From assembly GCF_016793825.1 (NCBI RefSeq), contig NZ_JAEULM010000003.1, positions 88,864 through 152,863 on the forward strand: DNA of 64,000 nt. The letters are read 5' to 3'. The notes beneath the pieces were generated by a model. That model did no database searches, had not been told where the DNA came from, and saw nothing but the letters and a program-made list of their open reading frames with translations. Numbering within the stretch: position 1 is the first letter of the stretch; each line of letters opens with the position of its first letter. Shown here in pieces: positions 1 to 7,884 of the stretch. Made by a program: the position numbers and the translations under genes. The DNA is from Sphingopyxis sp. GTDB taxonomy: Bacteria > Pseudomonadota > Alphaproteobacteria > Sphingomonadales > Sphingomonadaceae.

Positions 1-474
1 TCCAGCTTGCGGTCGGCCTATAATCATCCGCGTAATCTGGACGAGGCGCGGTTGAAGGCGCTTGCTGCGAAGGGAGGCGCGATGTGCATTTCGACGATCT
101 TCCTGTCGGAGATGAACATGTCGCCCGCGCGCGCCGACCTGTTCGGCAAATATGAGCATATCGGCAGCATGACCCCGGCCGAGCAGGCCGACCTCAACCG
201 CCGCTGGCGCGAACTCGACAAGACCGAGGCGTTATGGGCGGCCGGCTTCGAGGATTATATGAAGATGGTTCTCCGCGCTATCGAAGTCGGCGGGGTCGAC
301 CATATCTGCTTTGGGGCCGACTGGGATGGCGGCGGTGGCCTTCAGGGTATCGAGGATATCGCCGCGCTGCCCAAAGTCACCGACCGGCTGAAGGCCGCGG
401 GCTATTCGGACACCGATATCGAAAAGATGTGGAGCGGCAACATCCTGCGCGTACTCGCGGCGCAGGGGAAATAG
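1..474 (+). CDS. Membrane dipeptidase (peptidase M19), C-terminal part
   Basis: This is the 3' end of a gene that begins before the window; the frame is open from base 1. The visible 157 residues match the C-terminal half of renal/membrane dipeptidases, zinc enzymes that cleave dipeptides and D-residue substrates. Seen directly: an N-terminal SSLRSAYNHPRN stretch (family: H-S-x-x-R near a metal site), the HICFGADWDGG motif that holds a substrate-side Asp, and the end motif GYSDTDIEKMWSGNILRVL, which is typical of the family terminus. The metal-binding N-terminus is outside the window. Its stop abuts the convergent ACT-like gene with no spacer. Confidence 0.88.
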   Translation, partial: SSLRSAYNHPRNLDEARLKALAAKGGAMCISTIFLSEMNMSPARADLFGKYEHIGSMTPAEQADLNRRWRELDKTEALWAAGFEDYMKMVLRAIEVGGVDHICFGADWDGGGGLQGIEDIAALPKVTDRLKAAGYSDTDIEKMWSGNILRVLAAQGK

Positions 475-720
475 TCAGGCCGCCGCCGCCAGTTCGGCGG
501 TCAGCTCGACCTCGATCACCATGACCATCTCGCCAAGCTTGGCCGCAAGGATGGCGGCTTGCGGAGGGTCGAGACCGGCGACGGCGATCTCGACCCTCAG
601 ATGTTCGCGCAGATGACGCATCCGCATCGTCGACGGCACGATCGCGCGCTGCGCGAAGAAGCCGGCTATGCGCGGCAGTGACCCCGGATCGGGGGTCGCA
701 TCGATCCGGAATCGATGCAT
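475..720 (-). CDS. Small ACT-domain-like protein
   Basis: An 81-residue protein whose ATG overlaps the stop of the upstream dehydrogenase (ATGA, 718-722), so translation is probably coupled. The sequence (ATPDPGSLPRIAGFFAQR, then a hydrophobic beta-like stretch ending in EMVMVIEVEL) has the beta-alpha-beta-beta pattern of ACT domains, as in acetolactate synthase small subunits. ACT domains bind amino acids and regulate enzymes; with an amino-acid dehydrogenase next door, a role in sensing branched-chain or aromatic amino acids is reasonable but inferred. A longer ORF start at 744 lies inside the upstream gene and is not needed. Confidence 0.6.
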   Translation of the reverse strand: MHRFRIDATPDPGSLPRIAGFFAQRAIVPSTMRMRHLREHLRVEIAVAGLDPPQAAILAAKLGEMVMVIEVELTAELAAAA

Positions 721-1772
721 CAGGCCGCGACTCGTTCGGCGCAAGCAATCGCCTCTTCTGCCATCTCGTCGGCCACGACAGCGGGCGAGCGCCGCTCGCG
801 AGCCGCGCGATCGAGCAAGGCTGCGACCCGCGGCGCGATGGCCGATACGCGCGCTTCGACGGCGTTTTCGTCCTCACCCAGATATTCCGCCGAGACATTG
901 ATGATGCCGCCGGCATTGACGACATAGTCGGGCGCGTAGGTGATGCCGCGATCCATCAACAGGTCGGCGACGTCGGGCGACGCGAGTTGGTTGTTCGCCG
1001 CGCCGCAAACGAGTTTCGCCCGGAGGCCGAGGGCGGCGGCGCGGGTCAGCGCCCCGCCGAGGGCGCAGGGCGCGAAGACATCGGCCTCGACAGTGGCGAT
1101 CTCGTGGCTATCGACCACCCTTGCGCCGTGGACCGCGGCAAGCCGGTCACGCCGTGTCGGATTCGGGTCGGCGATGATCAGGCGTGCACCGACGTCGGCG
1201 AGGCGGCGGCAGAGGTCGGCGCCGACATTGCCGGTGCCCTGGACCGCTACCGTCAAGCCGGCGAGGTCGGTGCTGAGTGCAAAGCGCGCCGCGGCCTGCA
1301 TCGATTCGAAAACGCCTCTTGCGGTCCAGGGCGACGGATCGCCCCCTGCGCGTCCGGCGGCGGATGGCAAGCCGGCCACATGGCGCGTCGCGCTGGCGAC
1401 GTCCTGCATGTCGGCAACCGTGGTCCCGACATCTTCGGCAGTGATGTAGGCGCCGCCGAGCGCCTCGACCGCGCGGCCGAAGGCGCGGAAGAGGGCGACG
1501 CGGTCGAACGCGCCTTCGGGTTTGCGGAGCACCGCCTTTGCGCCTCCGAGCGGCAGGCCGGCGAGCGCGTTCTTGTAGCTCATGCCCTCGGCCAGGCGGA
1601 TCGCGTCGGCCAGTGCATGATCGAGATCGGGATAGCTCCACAGCCGGCATCCGCCGGCGCCGGGCCCCAATGTTCGCGAGTGAATCGCGATGATGCCGTC
1701 GAGCCCGCTGCCGAGATCATACAACCGCACGCATTCAAGCGGTGGGGCGAGGCGGGTCGGACGTGAAACCAT
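720..1772 (-). CDS. Glu/Leu/Phe/Val dehydrogenase family protein (leucine dehydrogenase-like)
   Basis: A 350-residue NAD-dependent amino acid dehydrogenase that interconverts an L-amino acid and its 2-oxo acid plus ammonia. Seen: the substrate-side lysine region (MSYKNALAGLPLGGAKAVL), a GTGNVG nucleotide-binding turn, and the C-terminal NAGGIINVSAE motif shared by Leu/Phe/Val dehydrogenases. Length fits this class (about 350) rather than hexameric glutamate dehydrogenases (about 450). The start at 1772 is chosen because AGGAGA lies 7-8 bases upstream; an in-frame ATG at 1814 has no such site. It is divergent from an Lrp regulator and co-transcribed with the ACT-like gene, suggesting amino-acid-controlled catabolism. 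Exact substrate (Leu, Val or Phe) cannot be told from sequence alone. Confidence 0.88.
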   Translation of the reverse strand: MVSRPTRLAPPLECVRLYDLGSGLDGIIAIHSRTLGPGAGGCRLWSYPDLDHALADAIRLAEGMSYKNALAGLPLGGAKAVLRKPEGAFDRVALFRAFGRAVEALGGAYITAEDVGTTVADMQDVASATRHVAGLPSAAGRAGGDPSPWTARGVFESMQAAARFALSTDLAGLTVAVQGTGNVGADLCRRLADVGARLIIADPNPTRRDRLAAVHGARVVDSHEIATVEADVFAPCALGGALTRAAALGLRAKLVCGAANNQLASPDVADLLMDRGITYAPDYVVNAGGIINVSAEYLGEDENAVEARVSAIAPRVAALLDRAARERRSPAVVADEMAEEAIACAERVAA

Positions 1773-1897
1773 GACATCTCTCCTGTTGGACACGGCGGCA
1801 ATATGTCGCTCCATTGCGGAGAAAACTTGCTCGATTTTCGCGATGCCGTGAGATATTCAGGAGTATGAAACCGGAATTTCGGTAATTTGGGGATGAA
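1773..1897. promoter_or_regulatory. Divergent intergenic region with possible Lrp operator
   Basis: This 125-bp spacer separates the minus-strand dehydrogenase from the plus-strand Lrp-type regulator and must hold both promoters. It contains an imperfect palindrome, CCGGAATTTCGG (1871-1882), in a locally AT-richer stretch, the kind of element Lrp/AsnC proteins bind. Control of the dehydrogenase by the regulator is inferred from the divergent arrangement; no promoter hexamers were assigned with confidence. Confidence 0.3.
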
Positions 1898-2362
1898 ATG
1901 ACCGATCTTGACCCATTCGAGATGAAAATCCTCCGCGAGTTGCAACGCGATGCCAGTCTGACGACGGCCGAGATTGCGGAGCGCGTCGGGCTGTCGGCGT
2001 CGCCGTGCTGGCGGCGGATCGACCGGCTGGAGCGTGACGGCTTCATTCGTAAACGGGTCGCGCTGGTCGACCGGCGCAAGGTCGGGCTGAACGCGCATGT
2101 TTTCGCGCAGGTCAAGCTGAACGCCCATGGTCGCGCGAATCTCGATGAATTCAGCGCAACGATCCGCGGCTTTCCGGAAGTCCTCGATGCCTATGTCCTG
2201 ATGGGCACGACCGATTTCATGCTGCGCATCGTCGCAAAAGACATCGACGCCTATGAACGCTTTTTCTTCGATCAGCTCAGCAAACTGCCGGGGGTGCAGG
2301 AAATCAACTCGACCGTGGCGCTGTCGGAAATCAAGGCGACGACCGAATTGCCCCTGTCCTGA
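1898..2362 (+). CDS. Lrp/AsnC family transcriptional regulator
   Basis: A 154-residue feast/famine regulator of standard length. Residues 1-60 form the AsnC-type winged helix-turn-helix (starting LDPFEMKILRELQRDASL, recognition region GLSASPCWRRIDRLERDGFI). Residues 65-150 form the RAM effector-binding domain, including VLDAYVLMGTTDFMLRIVA and LPGVQEINSTVALSEIK. Such proteins bind amino acids and switch nearby metabolic genes. Its position head-to-head with the leucine-type dehydrogenase makes that operon the likely target (inference, by analogy with BkdR/Lrp-type local regulators). Confidence 0.95.
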   Translation: MTDLDPFEMKILRELQRDASLTTAEIAERVGLSASPCWRRIDRLERDGFIRKRVALVDRRKVGLNAHVFAQVKLNAHGRANLDEFSATIRGFPEVLDAYVLMGTTDFMLRIVAKDIDAYERFFFDQLSKLPGVQEINSTVALSEIKATTELPLS

Positions 2363-2416
2363 TCGGATTTCCCCGCGGATGTTGCATTTGGCGAACGGCG
2401 ATAAAATATTGGGGGT

Positions 2417-3004
2417 ATGGCGCGGCAGACTTGTTTTCATATCTTCGAAACGACGGCGGGTGTCGCCGCGTTGGGCTGGAATGAAACCGGCGTTTCTGCC
2501 TTGCGCCTGCCGGCGGCGACGGCCTTTGCGGCAGAGCGCGCCCTGACCCGGCGGTTTCCGGCAGCACATCTCGCCCTGCCTTCGCCGCCGGTCCAGTCGG
2601 TCGTCGATTCCGTGGTGCGCTATTTTGCCGGCGACAGGGTCGATTTTGCCGACGTGCCGGTCGATCTGGGTGTGCAGGAGCCCTTTTTTCGACAGGTTTA
2701 CGCATTTGTCCGTACTCTGGGGTGGGGTGAGACGACGACCTATGGCGCGGTTGCCAGGGCCCTTGGCGCCGGCCCGGAATTCGCGCGTGATGTCGGACAG
2801 GCGATGGCGAATAATCCGGTACCGCTGATCGTTCCCTGCCACCGTGTGATGGGAGCGGGCGGCAAGATCGGCGGATTTTCGGCGCCCGGCGGATCGATGT
2901 CGAAAGCGCGCATGCTCGAACTTGAGGGCGTGGTGATCGATCCCGCTTCGGTCGCAAAAGGGGCGGTGCGTGCGGACGACGCGCAGGCGGGTTTCGACTT
3001 CTGA
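2417..3004 (+). CDS. ogt: Methylated-DNA--protein-cysteine S-methyltransferase
   Basis: A 195-residue suicide DNA repair protein that transfers O6-alkyl groups from guanine to its own cysteine. Seen: the acceptor motif PCHRV with Cys141, the helix-turn-helix region GETTTYGAVARALG, and the Asn hinge before it (ANNPVPLIVPC). The N-terminal part is weakly conserved, as in Ogt, and there is no Ada-type zinc domain. A second enzyme of this chemistry, fused to an AraC domain, lies at 46272-47306, so the strain has both a constitutive-type and an adaptive-type protein. Start ATG at 2417. Confidence 0.95.
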   Translation: MARQTCFHIFETTAGVAALGWNETGVSALRLPAATAFAAERALTRRFPAAHLALPSPPVQSVVDSVVRYFAGDRVDFADVPVDLGVQEPFFRQVYAFVRTLGWGETTTYGAVARALGAGPEFARDVGQAMANNPVPLIVPCHRVMGAGGKIGGFSAPGGSMSKARMLELEGVVIDPASVAKGAVRADDAQAGFDF

Positions 3005-3170
3005 AGACCACAACCGTGCTTCGATACCTGCCGATCGAAGCGATCAGTCGCAGCTTTCGCGCGGCTCGGCGCGCGCTCTATTGTCAATTATATTAATTGA
3101 GTTATTTCAGGCGTTGCGGGACGTAAGCCGAGTCGACCGAATTTCATCCGAGCGACCAGAGGAGCGAGCC

Positions 3171-4064
3171 ATGGCCACCCTTGCCCAGACCCCCGATATC
3201 TTCGACGCCGCGCGTGCGCTTGGCGTCGCGATCCTGCCCGCGACGCCCACGATTGGCGCCGAAATCAGCGGGCTCGACCTTGATCGGCCGTTGTCGTCGG
3301 AAGAGGGCGACCTGCTGCGCGCGGCCTGGCTGCGCTTCAAGGTCCTGTTCTTTCGCGACCAGGATATCAGCCATGAAAGCCATGTCCGGCTCGGCCGTTT
3401 TTTTGGCGAGCTTGAAGGGCATCCGGTTATTCCGTCGGTAGAGGGCTATCCCGAGATATTGCGGATCGAGGGTGTCGAGGGCGTACAGCTTTCTGCCGAG
3501 ACGCTTGCGCCATTTCAAGCCTACAACAAATGGCACACCGACGTCACGTTTCGCGAGCGACCGTCGATCGCGTCGATCCTTCGCGCGCGGCACCTGCCCC
3601 CGCTTGGTGGCGATACGATGTGGGCCGATGCCGCCGCCGCCTATGTCGGCCTGCCACAGGCGGTAAAGGACCGCATCGACGGGTTCGATGCCGAGCATGA
3701 CATCGTCCGCAGCTTTGGCGGACGGGTGAGCGAGGAAAAACGTGCGCAGCTCGCGCGCGATTTTCCGCCGGTGCGACATCCGGTCGTGCGTATCCACCCC
3801 GAAACGGGCCAGAAGATCCTCTACGTCAACTTTACCTTCACGACGCGAATCCTCGGACTTCCCGAGGATGAAAGCGACAGCCTGCTTCGTCTGCTCTTCG
3901 ACCGGATCAAGGTTCCCGAATATCAGGTCCGGTTCCGCTGGACGCCGAATGCGATCGGAATCTGGGACAATCGTTCGACCCAGCATTATGCCGTCGGCGA
4001 CTATTGGCCCGAATATCGTGCGCTTGAGCGCGTCACGGTGTCGGGCGACGTCGTTACGCGATGA
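3171..4064 (+). CDS. TauD/TfdA family Fe(II)/2-oxoglutarate dioxygenase
   Basis: A 297-residue cytosolic dioxygenase. Seen: the iron facial triad H122-x-D124 (KWHTDVTF) and H272 (STQHYAVGDY), and Arg287 (RALERV), which would bind the 2-oxoglutarate carboxylate. Family members hydroxylate taurine, alkyl sulfates or phenoxyacids; which applies is unknown. The start at 3171 follows GAGGAG at good spacing; the open frame extends to 2970 but overlaps ogt and has no ribosome site. Its stop overlaps the start of the next gene (ATGA), so the dioxygenase and the FAD protein are almost certainly co-translated and may act on one substrate. Confidence 0.92.
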   Translation: MATLAQTPDIFDAARALGVAILPATPTIGAEISGLDLDRPLSSEEGDLLRAAWLRFKVLFFRDQDISHESHVRLGRFFGELEGHPVIPSVEGYPEILRIEGVEGVQLSAETLAPFQAYNKWHTDVTFRERPSIASILRARHLPPLGGDTMWADAAAAYVGLPQAVKDRIDGFDAEHDIVRSFGGRVSEEKRAQLARDFPPVRHPVVRIHPETGQKILYVNFTFTTRILGLPEDESDSLLRLLFDRIKVPEYQVRFRWTPNAIGIWDNRSTQHYAVGDYWPEYRALERVTVSGDVVTR

Positions 4065-5464
4065 GGATGATCGAGGCTCAGCTCCATTCGCCGCGCCCGC
4101 GATTCCGGACCGCGACACGCGTTGCGATCGTCGGCGCAGGCTTTTCGGGTACGATGCTGGCGCTCAACCTGCTTGAACAGGCCGATGTCGAGGTACTGCT
4201 GATCGAGCGCGACCGGCACCGGATGGGGGCGGGGGTGGCTTACAGCAGCAGCGAAAGCGCGCATCTGCTCAACGTGCGTGCGGGCAACATGAGTGCGTTC
4301 GCCGATCGCCCCGATCATTTCTGTGACTGGCTGGCAGCCCGCGGGCTCGGCTGTGACGCGGCATTCGTGACGCGATCGACCTATGGACGCTATCTGCGCG
4401 AAACGCTGGCGGAGGCGATGGAGCGCCACGGCCGGCGTTTGAAGCTGGTCGATGACGAAGTCCTCGACATCGAGGAGCGCGGCGGACAGGTCACGCTGGG
4501 CCTCGTCAACGGCGGACTGATCGAGGCCGACCGCGCGGTGCTCGCGATCGGTAATCTGCCGCCGCATGATCCGCCCGCGCTCGCCAGCGCGCATCTGCCC
4601 TCGCATCGCTATATCGGCGATCCGTGGGCGAGCGCCTTCGAAGATGGTCTGCCCAACGACGCGCCGGTGCTGGTGATCGGAACGGGGCTGACGGCCGTCG
4701 ACGTGATCCTGCGGCTGGTGGCTCATGGGCATCAGGGATCGATTACCGCACTGTCGCGGCGCGGCCTGCGCCCGCATCGTCATGTCGACGGATTGACGCG
4801 CCCACGGCCGGTACTCGCCAGGCCTGCCCCTGAACTGTCCGACCTTGTCGGGTGGGCGCGGACCGAAGCACGGACGCAGGACTGGCGGCTGGTCGTTGAT
4901 TCGATCCGTCCGATCACGCAAATGATGTGGGCATCCGCCGATGCGACCAAGCGCGCGCGTTTCCTTCGCCACTTGCGGCCATTCTGGGATGTCCATCGCC
5001 ACCGGCTCGCGCCGGAGGTGGCCGATCGCATCGATGCGCTTCTCAACGCGGGGCAGCTTGGCTTTCGGGCCGGCAAGATCGCAAATGTCGCGGTCGAACG
5101 CGACGCGCTGGCCGTCGCATGGCGTCCGCGCGGCGAGACGGAGCCGACGGTGACACGGGCGGCACGGGTGATCAATTGCACCGGGCCGCAGGGCGACCTG
5201 CTCCGTTCGACCGACCCGCTGGTGAAGCGCATGCTCGCCGCCAAACGCATCCGCCCCGATGCGCTGCGGCTGGGGCTCGATATCGACCGCGACGGGCATG
5301 TCGTCGATGCCCGCGGCGCGGCGTCCGAACATATCCTCGCGATCGGTCCGATGACGCGCGGGGACCTTTGGGAAGTCATCGCGGTTCCCGATATCCGCAT
5401 CCAGGTCGGGGCGCTCGCACGCCGTCTTGTCAACGCGCACTGGACCGGCGGCGAAGGGCTCTGA
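4061..5464 (+). CDS. FAD/NAD(P)-binding oxidoreductase (NAD_binding_9-like)
   Basis: A 467-residue flavoprotein. Seen: an N-terminal FAD-binding glycine motif (VGAGFSGTMLALNLL, about residues 25-40), the following acidic strand end (LLIERD), a second nucleotide motif VIGTGLTAVDV near residue 205, and INCTGPQGD and ILAIGP near the C-terminus, characteristic of PF13454-type proteins. These are usually annotated as uncharacterised FAD/NAD(P)-binding proteins, related to N-hydroxylating or pyridine-nucleotide oxidoreductases. The ATGA overlap with the dioxygenase gene is strong evidence for one operon. Function beyond redox chemistry is not known. Confidence 0.88.
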   Translation: MRMIEAQLHSPRPRFRTATRVAIVGAGFSGTMLALNLLEQADVEVLLIERDRHRMGAGVAYSSSESAHLLNVRAGNMSAFADRPDHFCDWLAARGLGCDAAFVTRSTYGRYLRETLAEAMERHGRRLKLVDDEVLDIEERGGQVTLGLVNGGLIEADRAVLAIGNLPPHDPPALASAHLPSHRYIGDPWASAFEDGLPNDAPVLVIGTGLTAVDVILRLVAHGHQGSITALSRRGLRPHRHVDGLTRPRPVLARPAPELSDLVGWARTEARTQDWRLVVDSIRPITQMMWASADATKRARFLRHLRPFWDVHRHRLAPEVADRIDALLNAGQLGFRAGKIANVAVERDALAVAWRPRGETEPTVTRAARVINCTGPQGDLLRSTDPLVKRMLAAKRIRPDALRLGLDIDRDGHVVDARGAASEHILAIGPMTRGDLWEVIAVPDIRIQVGALARRLVNAHWTGGEGL

Positions 5465-5702
5465 ACGCATGCCCGTGCCTTCGCGGCGCCGGCTCGTCGA
5501 TCCAGCCATCCGAAAAATATTCGCGCGATGTGCATCCGCGGGCGCGCCTGATGTCGTCTAGTCCCTGATCGGTGTTCGCGCCGGTCCGGCGGCGGCTCCG
5601 CGCGCATCGTTTTCCGTTTCCCCGTTTGCGGATGACGATGCGTCTTGCCGGGAGTCGCCGCCTGTGGTTTCACCATGCCATCGGGCATGAAGGAGGATGA
5701 TG

Positions 5703-6296
5703 ATGACCTATCTGCTCGCCGCGACCGCCGCGGCTGCTGCCGTACCGGCAACGGCGCCCGCCGCCGTCACCGTGCCGGTAACCCCTGGCCAGTCGATCAG
5801 CGCGGCCGAAGTCGCCGCCTATATCGATCCGCGCGAAATCGCGTCCTTTCTGCCGCCGCCGCCGCCGACCACCGAAATGGTCGCGATCAGCGACAGCTTC
5901 TTCAATCTTCTTGAGAATATCACGATGGTGGCGCTGTTCGTGATCGGTTTTTTCCTGCTTGCGCGCCTGCTGCACGCCTGGATGCTCCACCGGTCGATCC
6001 GCCGCGCGCTCGAGGCGAAATCGGACTCCGCGCTGGCGATGATCGACAAGCTCAACAAGCCGTACGAACATATCGGATTTACTCGCACGGGTGACGTCGG
6101 AGGCGACGATCGCAATGGGCTGGTGCTGATCGCGCTGGGACTGGCAATGGCAGGCTTCGGCTTGATTCAGGGGCATGAGCAACTGATCCGTATCTCGGCA
6201 GGCGCGGCGCTTTTTCCCGGCTTTGTCGGGGCCGCGCTCCTCTATCGCCGGCGCCTTGCCCGCGCCGCCGCTGCCGAGGAGCGCACCGCTGCGTGA
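5703..6296 (+). CDS. Membrane protein of unknown function, DUF6249-like
   Basis: About 197 residues. Residues 1-20 look like a signal peptide, followed by an Ala/Pro-rich stretch with PPPPP, a transmembrane helix near 75-95 (ITMVALFVIGFFLLARLL), a cytoplasmic basic linker (HRSIRRALEAKSD...) and two further hydrophobic segments near the C-terminus. The linker plus two-helix end resembles DUF6249-type proteins, but I cannot confirm the family. Three ATGs occur in a row (5697, 5700, 5703); AGGAGG at 5691-5696 is best spaced for 5703. It precedes an ECF sigma gene that overlaps its end. Confidence 0.75.
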   Translation: MTYLLAATAAAAAVPATAPAAVTVPVTPGQSISAAEVAAYIDPREIASFLPPPPPTTEMVAISDSFFNLLENITMVALFVIGFFLLARLLHAWMLHRSIRRALEAKSDSALAMIDKLNKPYEHIGFTRTGDVGGDDRNGLVLIALGLAMAGFGLIQGHEQLIRISAGAALFPGFVGAALLYRRRLARAAAAEERTAA

Positions 6297-6831
6297 CACG
6301 GCCGGCAGTTCCGATGAGGACGAAGCTCTCAACCAGCGTGTCGCGGCCGGGGATCGTGCGGCCTTCCAGCTCCTCGTGCTGCGGCACGAGGGGCGGCTGC
6401 GCAGTTTTCTGGCGCGCGTCGCGGGCGGAGATGCCGACGACCTGGCCCAGGAAGCGTTCGTTCGGGCGTGGCAGCGCGCGGGCGATTATCGCGGCGAGGG
6501 GAGCTACGCGGGCTGGATCATCGGGATCGGCTGGCGGCTCTTTCTCGACCAGCGGCGCACCGCGCGGCGCCGCGAAGCGCTTGGTGCGCGTGATGACGCC
6601 CCGACATCGACGGACCCGCGCGGCAGCGCCGACGCGGCGATCGACGCCAACAGGCTGCTGGCCGGCCTTTCGGCGCAGGAACGCGCGGCGCTTACGCTCT
6701 GTTTCGGCCATGGCTGGTCGCACGGTGAGGCTGCCGCGATCATGGGCGTGCCGCTGGGGACGCTCAAATCGTTGGTCTTGCGCGGGCGGGCAAAGGCGCA
6801 GAAGATGATCGCGGAAGGAGCGCAGCGATGA
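6289..6831 (+). CDS. ECF-type RNA polymerase sigma factor
   Basis: A sigma-70 family extracytoplasmic-function factor of about 180 residues. Region 2 is seen in ALNQRVAAGDRAAFQLLVLR and DADDLAQEAFVRAWQ; region 4 in ERAALTLCFGHGWSHGEAA followed by LGTLKSLVLRGRAKAQ. The start is uncertain: there is no ATG or GTG in frame before the domain. TTG codons at 6223 and 6256 are in frame but lack a ribosome site, whereas GAGGAG (6276-6281) lies 7 bases before a CTG at 6289, chosen here. The gene overlaps the upstream membrane protein gene and ends in an ATGA overlap with a small membrane protein, a usual sigma/anti-sigma layout. Confidence 0.88.
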   Translation: MRDTAGSSDEDEALNQRVAAGDRAAFQLLVLRHEGRLRSFLARVAGGDADDLAQEAFVRAWQRAGDYRGEGSYAGWIIGIGWRLFLDQRRTARRREALGARDDAPTSTDPRGSADAAIDANRLLAGLSAQERAALTLCFGHGWSHGEAAAIMGVPLGTLKSLVLRGRAKAQKMIAEGAQR

Positions 6832-7154
6832 CGCCGCCGGACGAGAGCGAGATCGAGACGATGCTGGCGGCCATGCTCGCGCCGCCCGAACGGCCGGGCG
6901 ACCGCGTCTTCACAGCGCGCGTTGATCGGGCGATCGACGTGCAGGCCGCGCTGGTGCGTGCCGAACGCCGGTTCTGGCGTAGCTTCGCTTTCGAGGCGCT
7001 GGCGATCGGCGCGCTACTCGCCGCGTTGTGGCTCCTGTCGTCGTCGTCGCTGCTCGCCCCGCTCGCGGGATCGGCACAGTGGGGCCTGGCGCCGCCCCTG
7101 TTGCTGATCCTCGCCCTCTGGTTCGTGGGGACGCAGCGCCTGCGTCAGACCTAG
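6828..7154 (+). CDS. Small two-helix membrane protein, possible anti-sigma partner
   Basis: 108 residues, translationally coupled to the sigma factor gene (ATGA at 6828). The N-terminal ~50 residues are soluble and charged; two hydrophobic segments follow (FEALAIGALLAALWLLSSS and WGLAPPLLLILALWFVG). The arrangement, a cytoplasmic N-terminus plus membrane anchor directly downstream of an ECF sigma gene, is that of anti-sigma factors, but no zinc HxxxCxxC motif is present, so this role is inference from context. Its stop codon overlaps the convergent gene's stop (CTAG, 7151-7154). Confidence 0.7.
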   Translation: MTPPDESEIETMLAAMLAPPERPGDRVFTARVDRAIDVQAALVRAERRFWRSFAFEALAIGALLAALWLLSSSSLLAPLAGSAQWGLAPPLLLILALWFVGTQRLRQT

Positions 7155-7879
7155 CCGATCGGCTGATCCTCGCCCTCGATGCCCTGATATTTGAGCTGGA
7201 GATACCGTTCGCGGGTGGCGAGTTTGTCCAGTTCGCCCGCGGCAAGGCTTCGTGCCGCGTCGCCGATTTCGCGTTCGAGCATGGTCAGTCCGCCCACGAG
7301 GGTTTCGTCTGGGGTGCGGCCGGCGTGTGCTTCCTTGCGGAGGCCCGCCGGGATGCGTTGATAGCCTGCGACGAGTTCGGGGAGATCTTCGCCAACGAGC
7401 TTGCGGATGTTCGCCGCCGCCGGGCTGGCGGCATCGAGCGTCTGGAGCTGCGGCGCCAGCAGGTCGAGCTGGACGCCGATGCCGTCGACAAGCTGGCGCG
7501 CGGGTGCGGGCAGCGCCGGGCGCTGCGCCTCCAGCCAGATTTCGGTGCGGCCGGCGAGCTGCTTGAGATCGGCCTTGGGCAAGTCCTGTTGGCGCGGTTC
7601 GGGAAAGGGCGGCCATTTGCCGAACAGCACGGCGACGCCGATCAGCAGCACGAACAGGGCAAGGAGCCCGGTGAATCCGAGCGGCTGGATCAGCGCGCCG
7701 AACACGGCGGCCCCGATGAGCACGATACCGCCCGCGATCAGGACGCGGCCCAGCTTTTTGTACAGATGCTGACGGCGCAGCGCGACGCTCTTCGTACCGA
7801 TCGGACGGCGGCGTTCGCGCGATCGCTCGATCGCCGACGTGGCCGAAAGCCGAACCTTGTCGACTTCACTCATGCTCAT
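7151..7879 (-). CDS. XpaC-like protein (5-bromo-4-chloroindolyl phosphate hydrolysis family)
   Basis: 242 residues. An N-terminal basic cytoplasmic stretch is followed by two transmembrane helices (about 45-85) and a helical soluble domain. It starts 5 bases after the telA stop on the same strand. XpaC-type proteins are regularly paired with TelA, and the helical tail fits that family, but the sequence match seen by eye is weak, so the call rests partly on the neighbour. Role probably in envelope stress or toxic anion tolerance; the historical hydrolase name is not evidence of enzymatic activity. Confidence 0.65.
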   Translation of the reverse strand: MSMSEVDKVRLSATSAIERSRERRRPIGTKSVALRRQHLYKKLGRVLIAGGIVLIGAAVFGALIQPLGFTGLLALFVLLIGVAVLFGKWPPFPEPRQQDLPKADLKQLAGRTEIWLEAQRPALPAPARQLVDGIGVQLDLLAPQLQTLDAASPAAANIRKLVGEDLPELVAGYQRIPAGLRKEAHAGRTPDETLVGGLTMLEREIGDAARSLAAGELDKLATRERYLQLKYQGIEGEDQPIG

Positions 7880-7884
7880 CGGTC

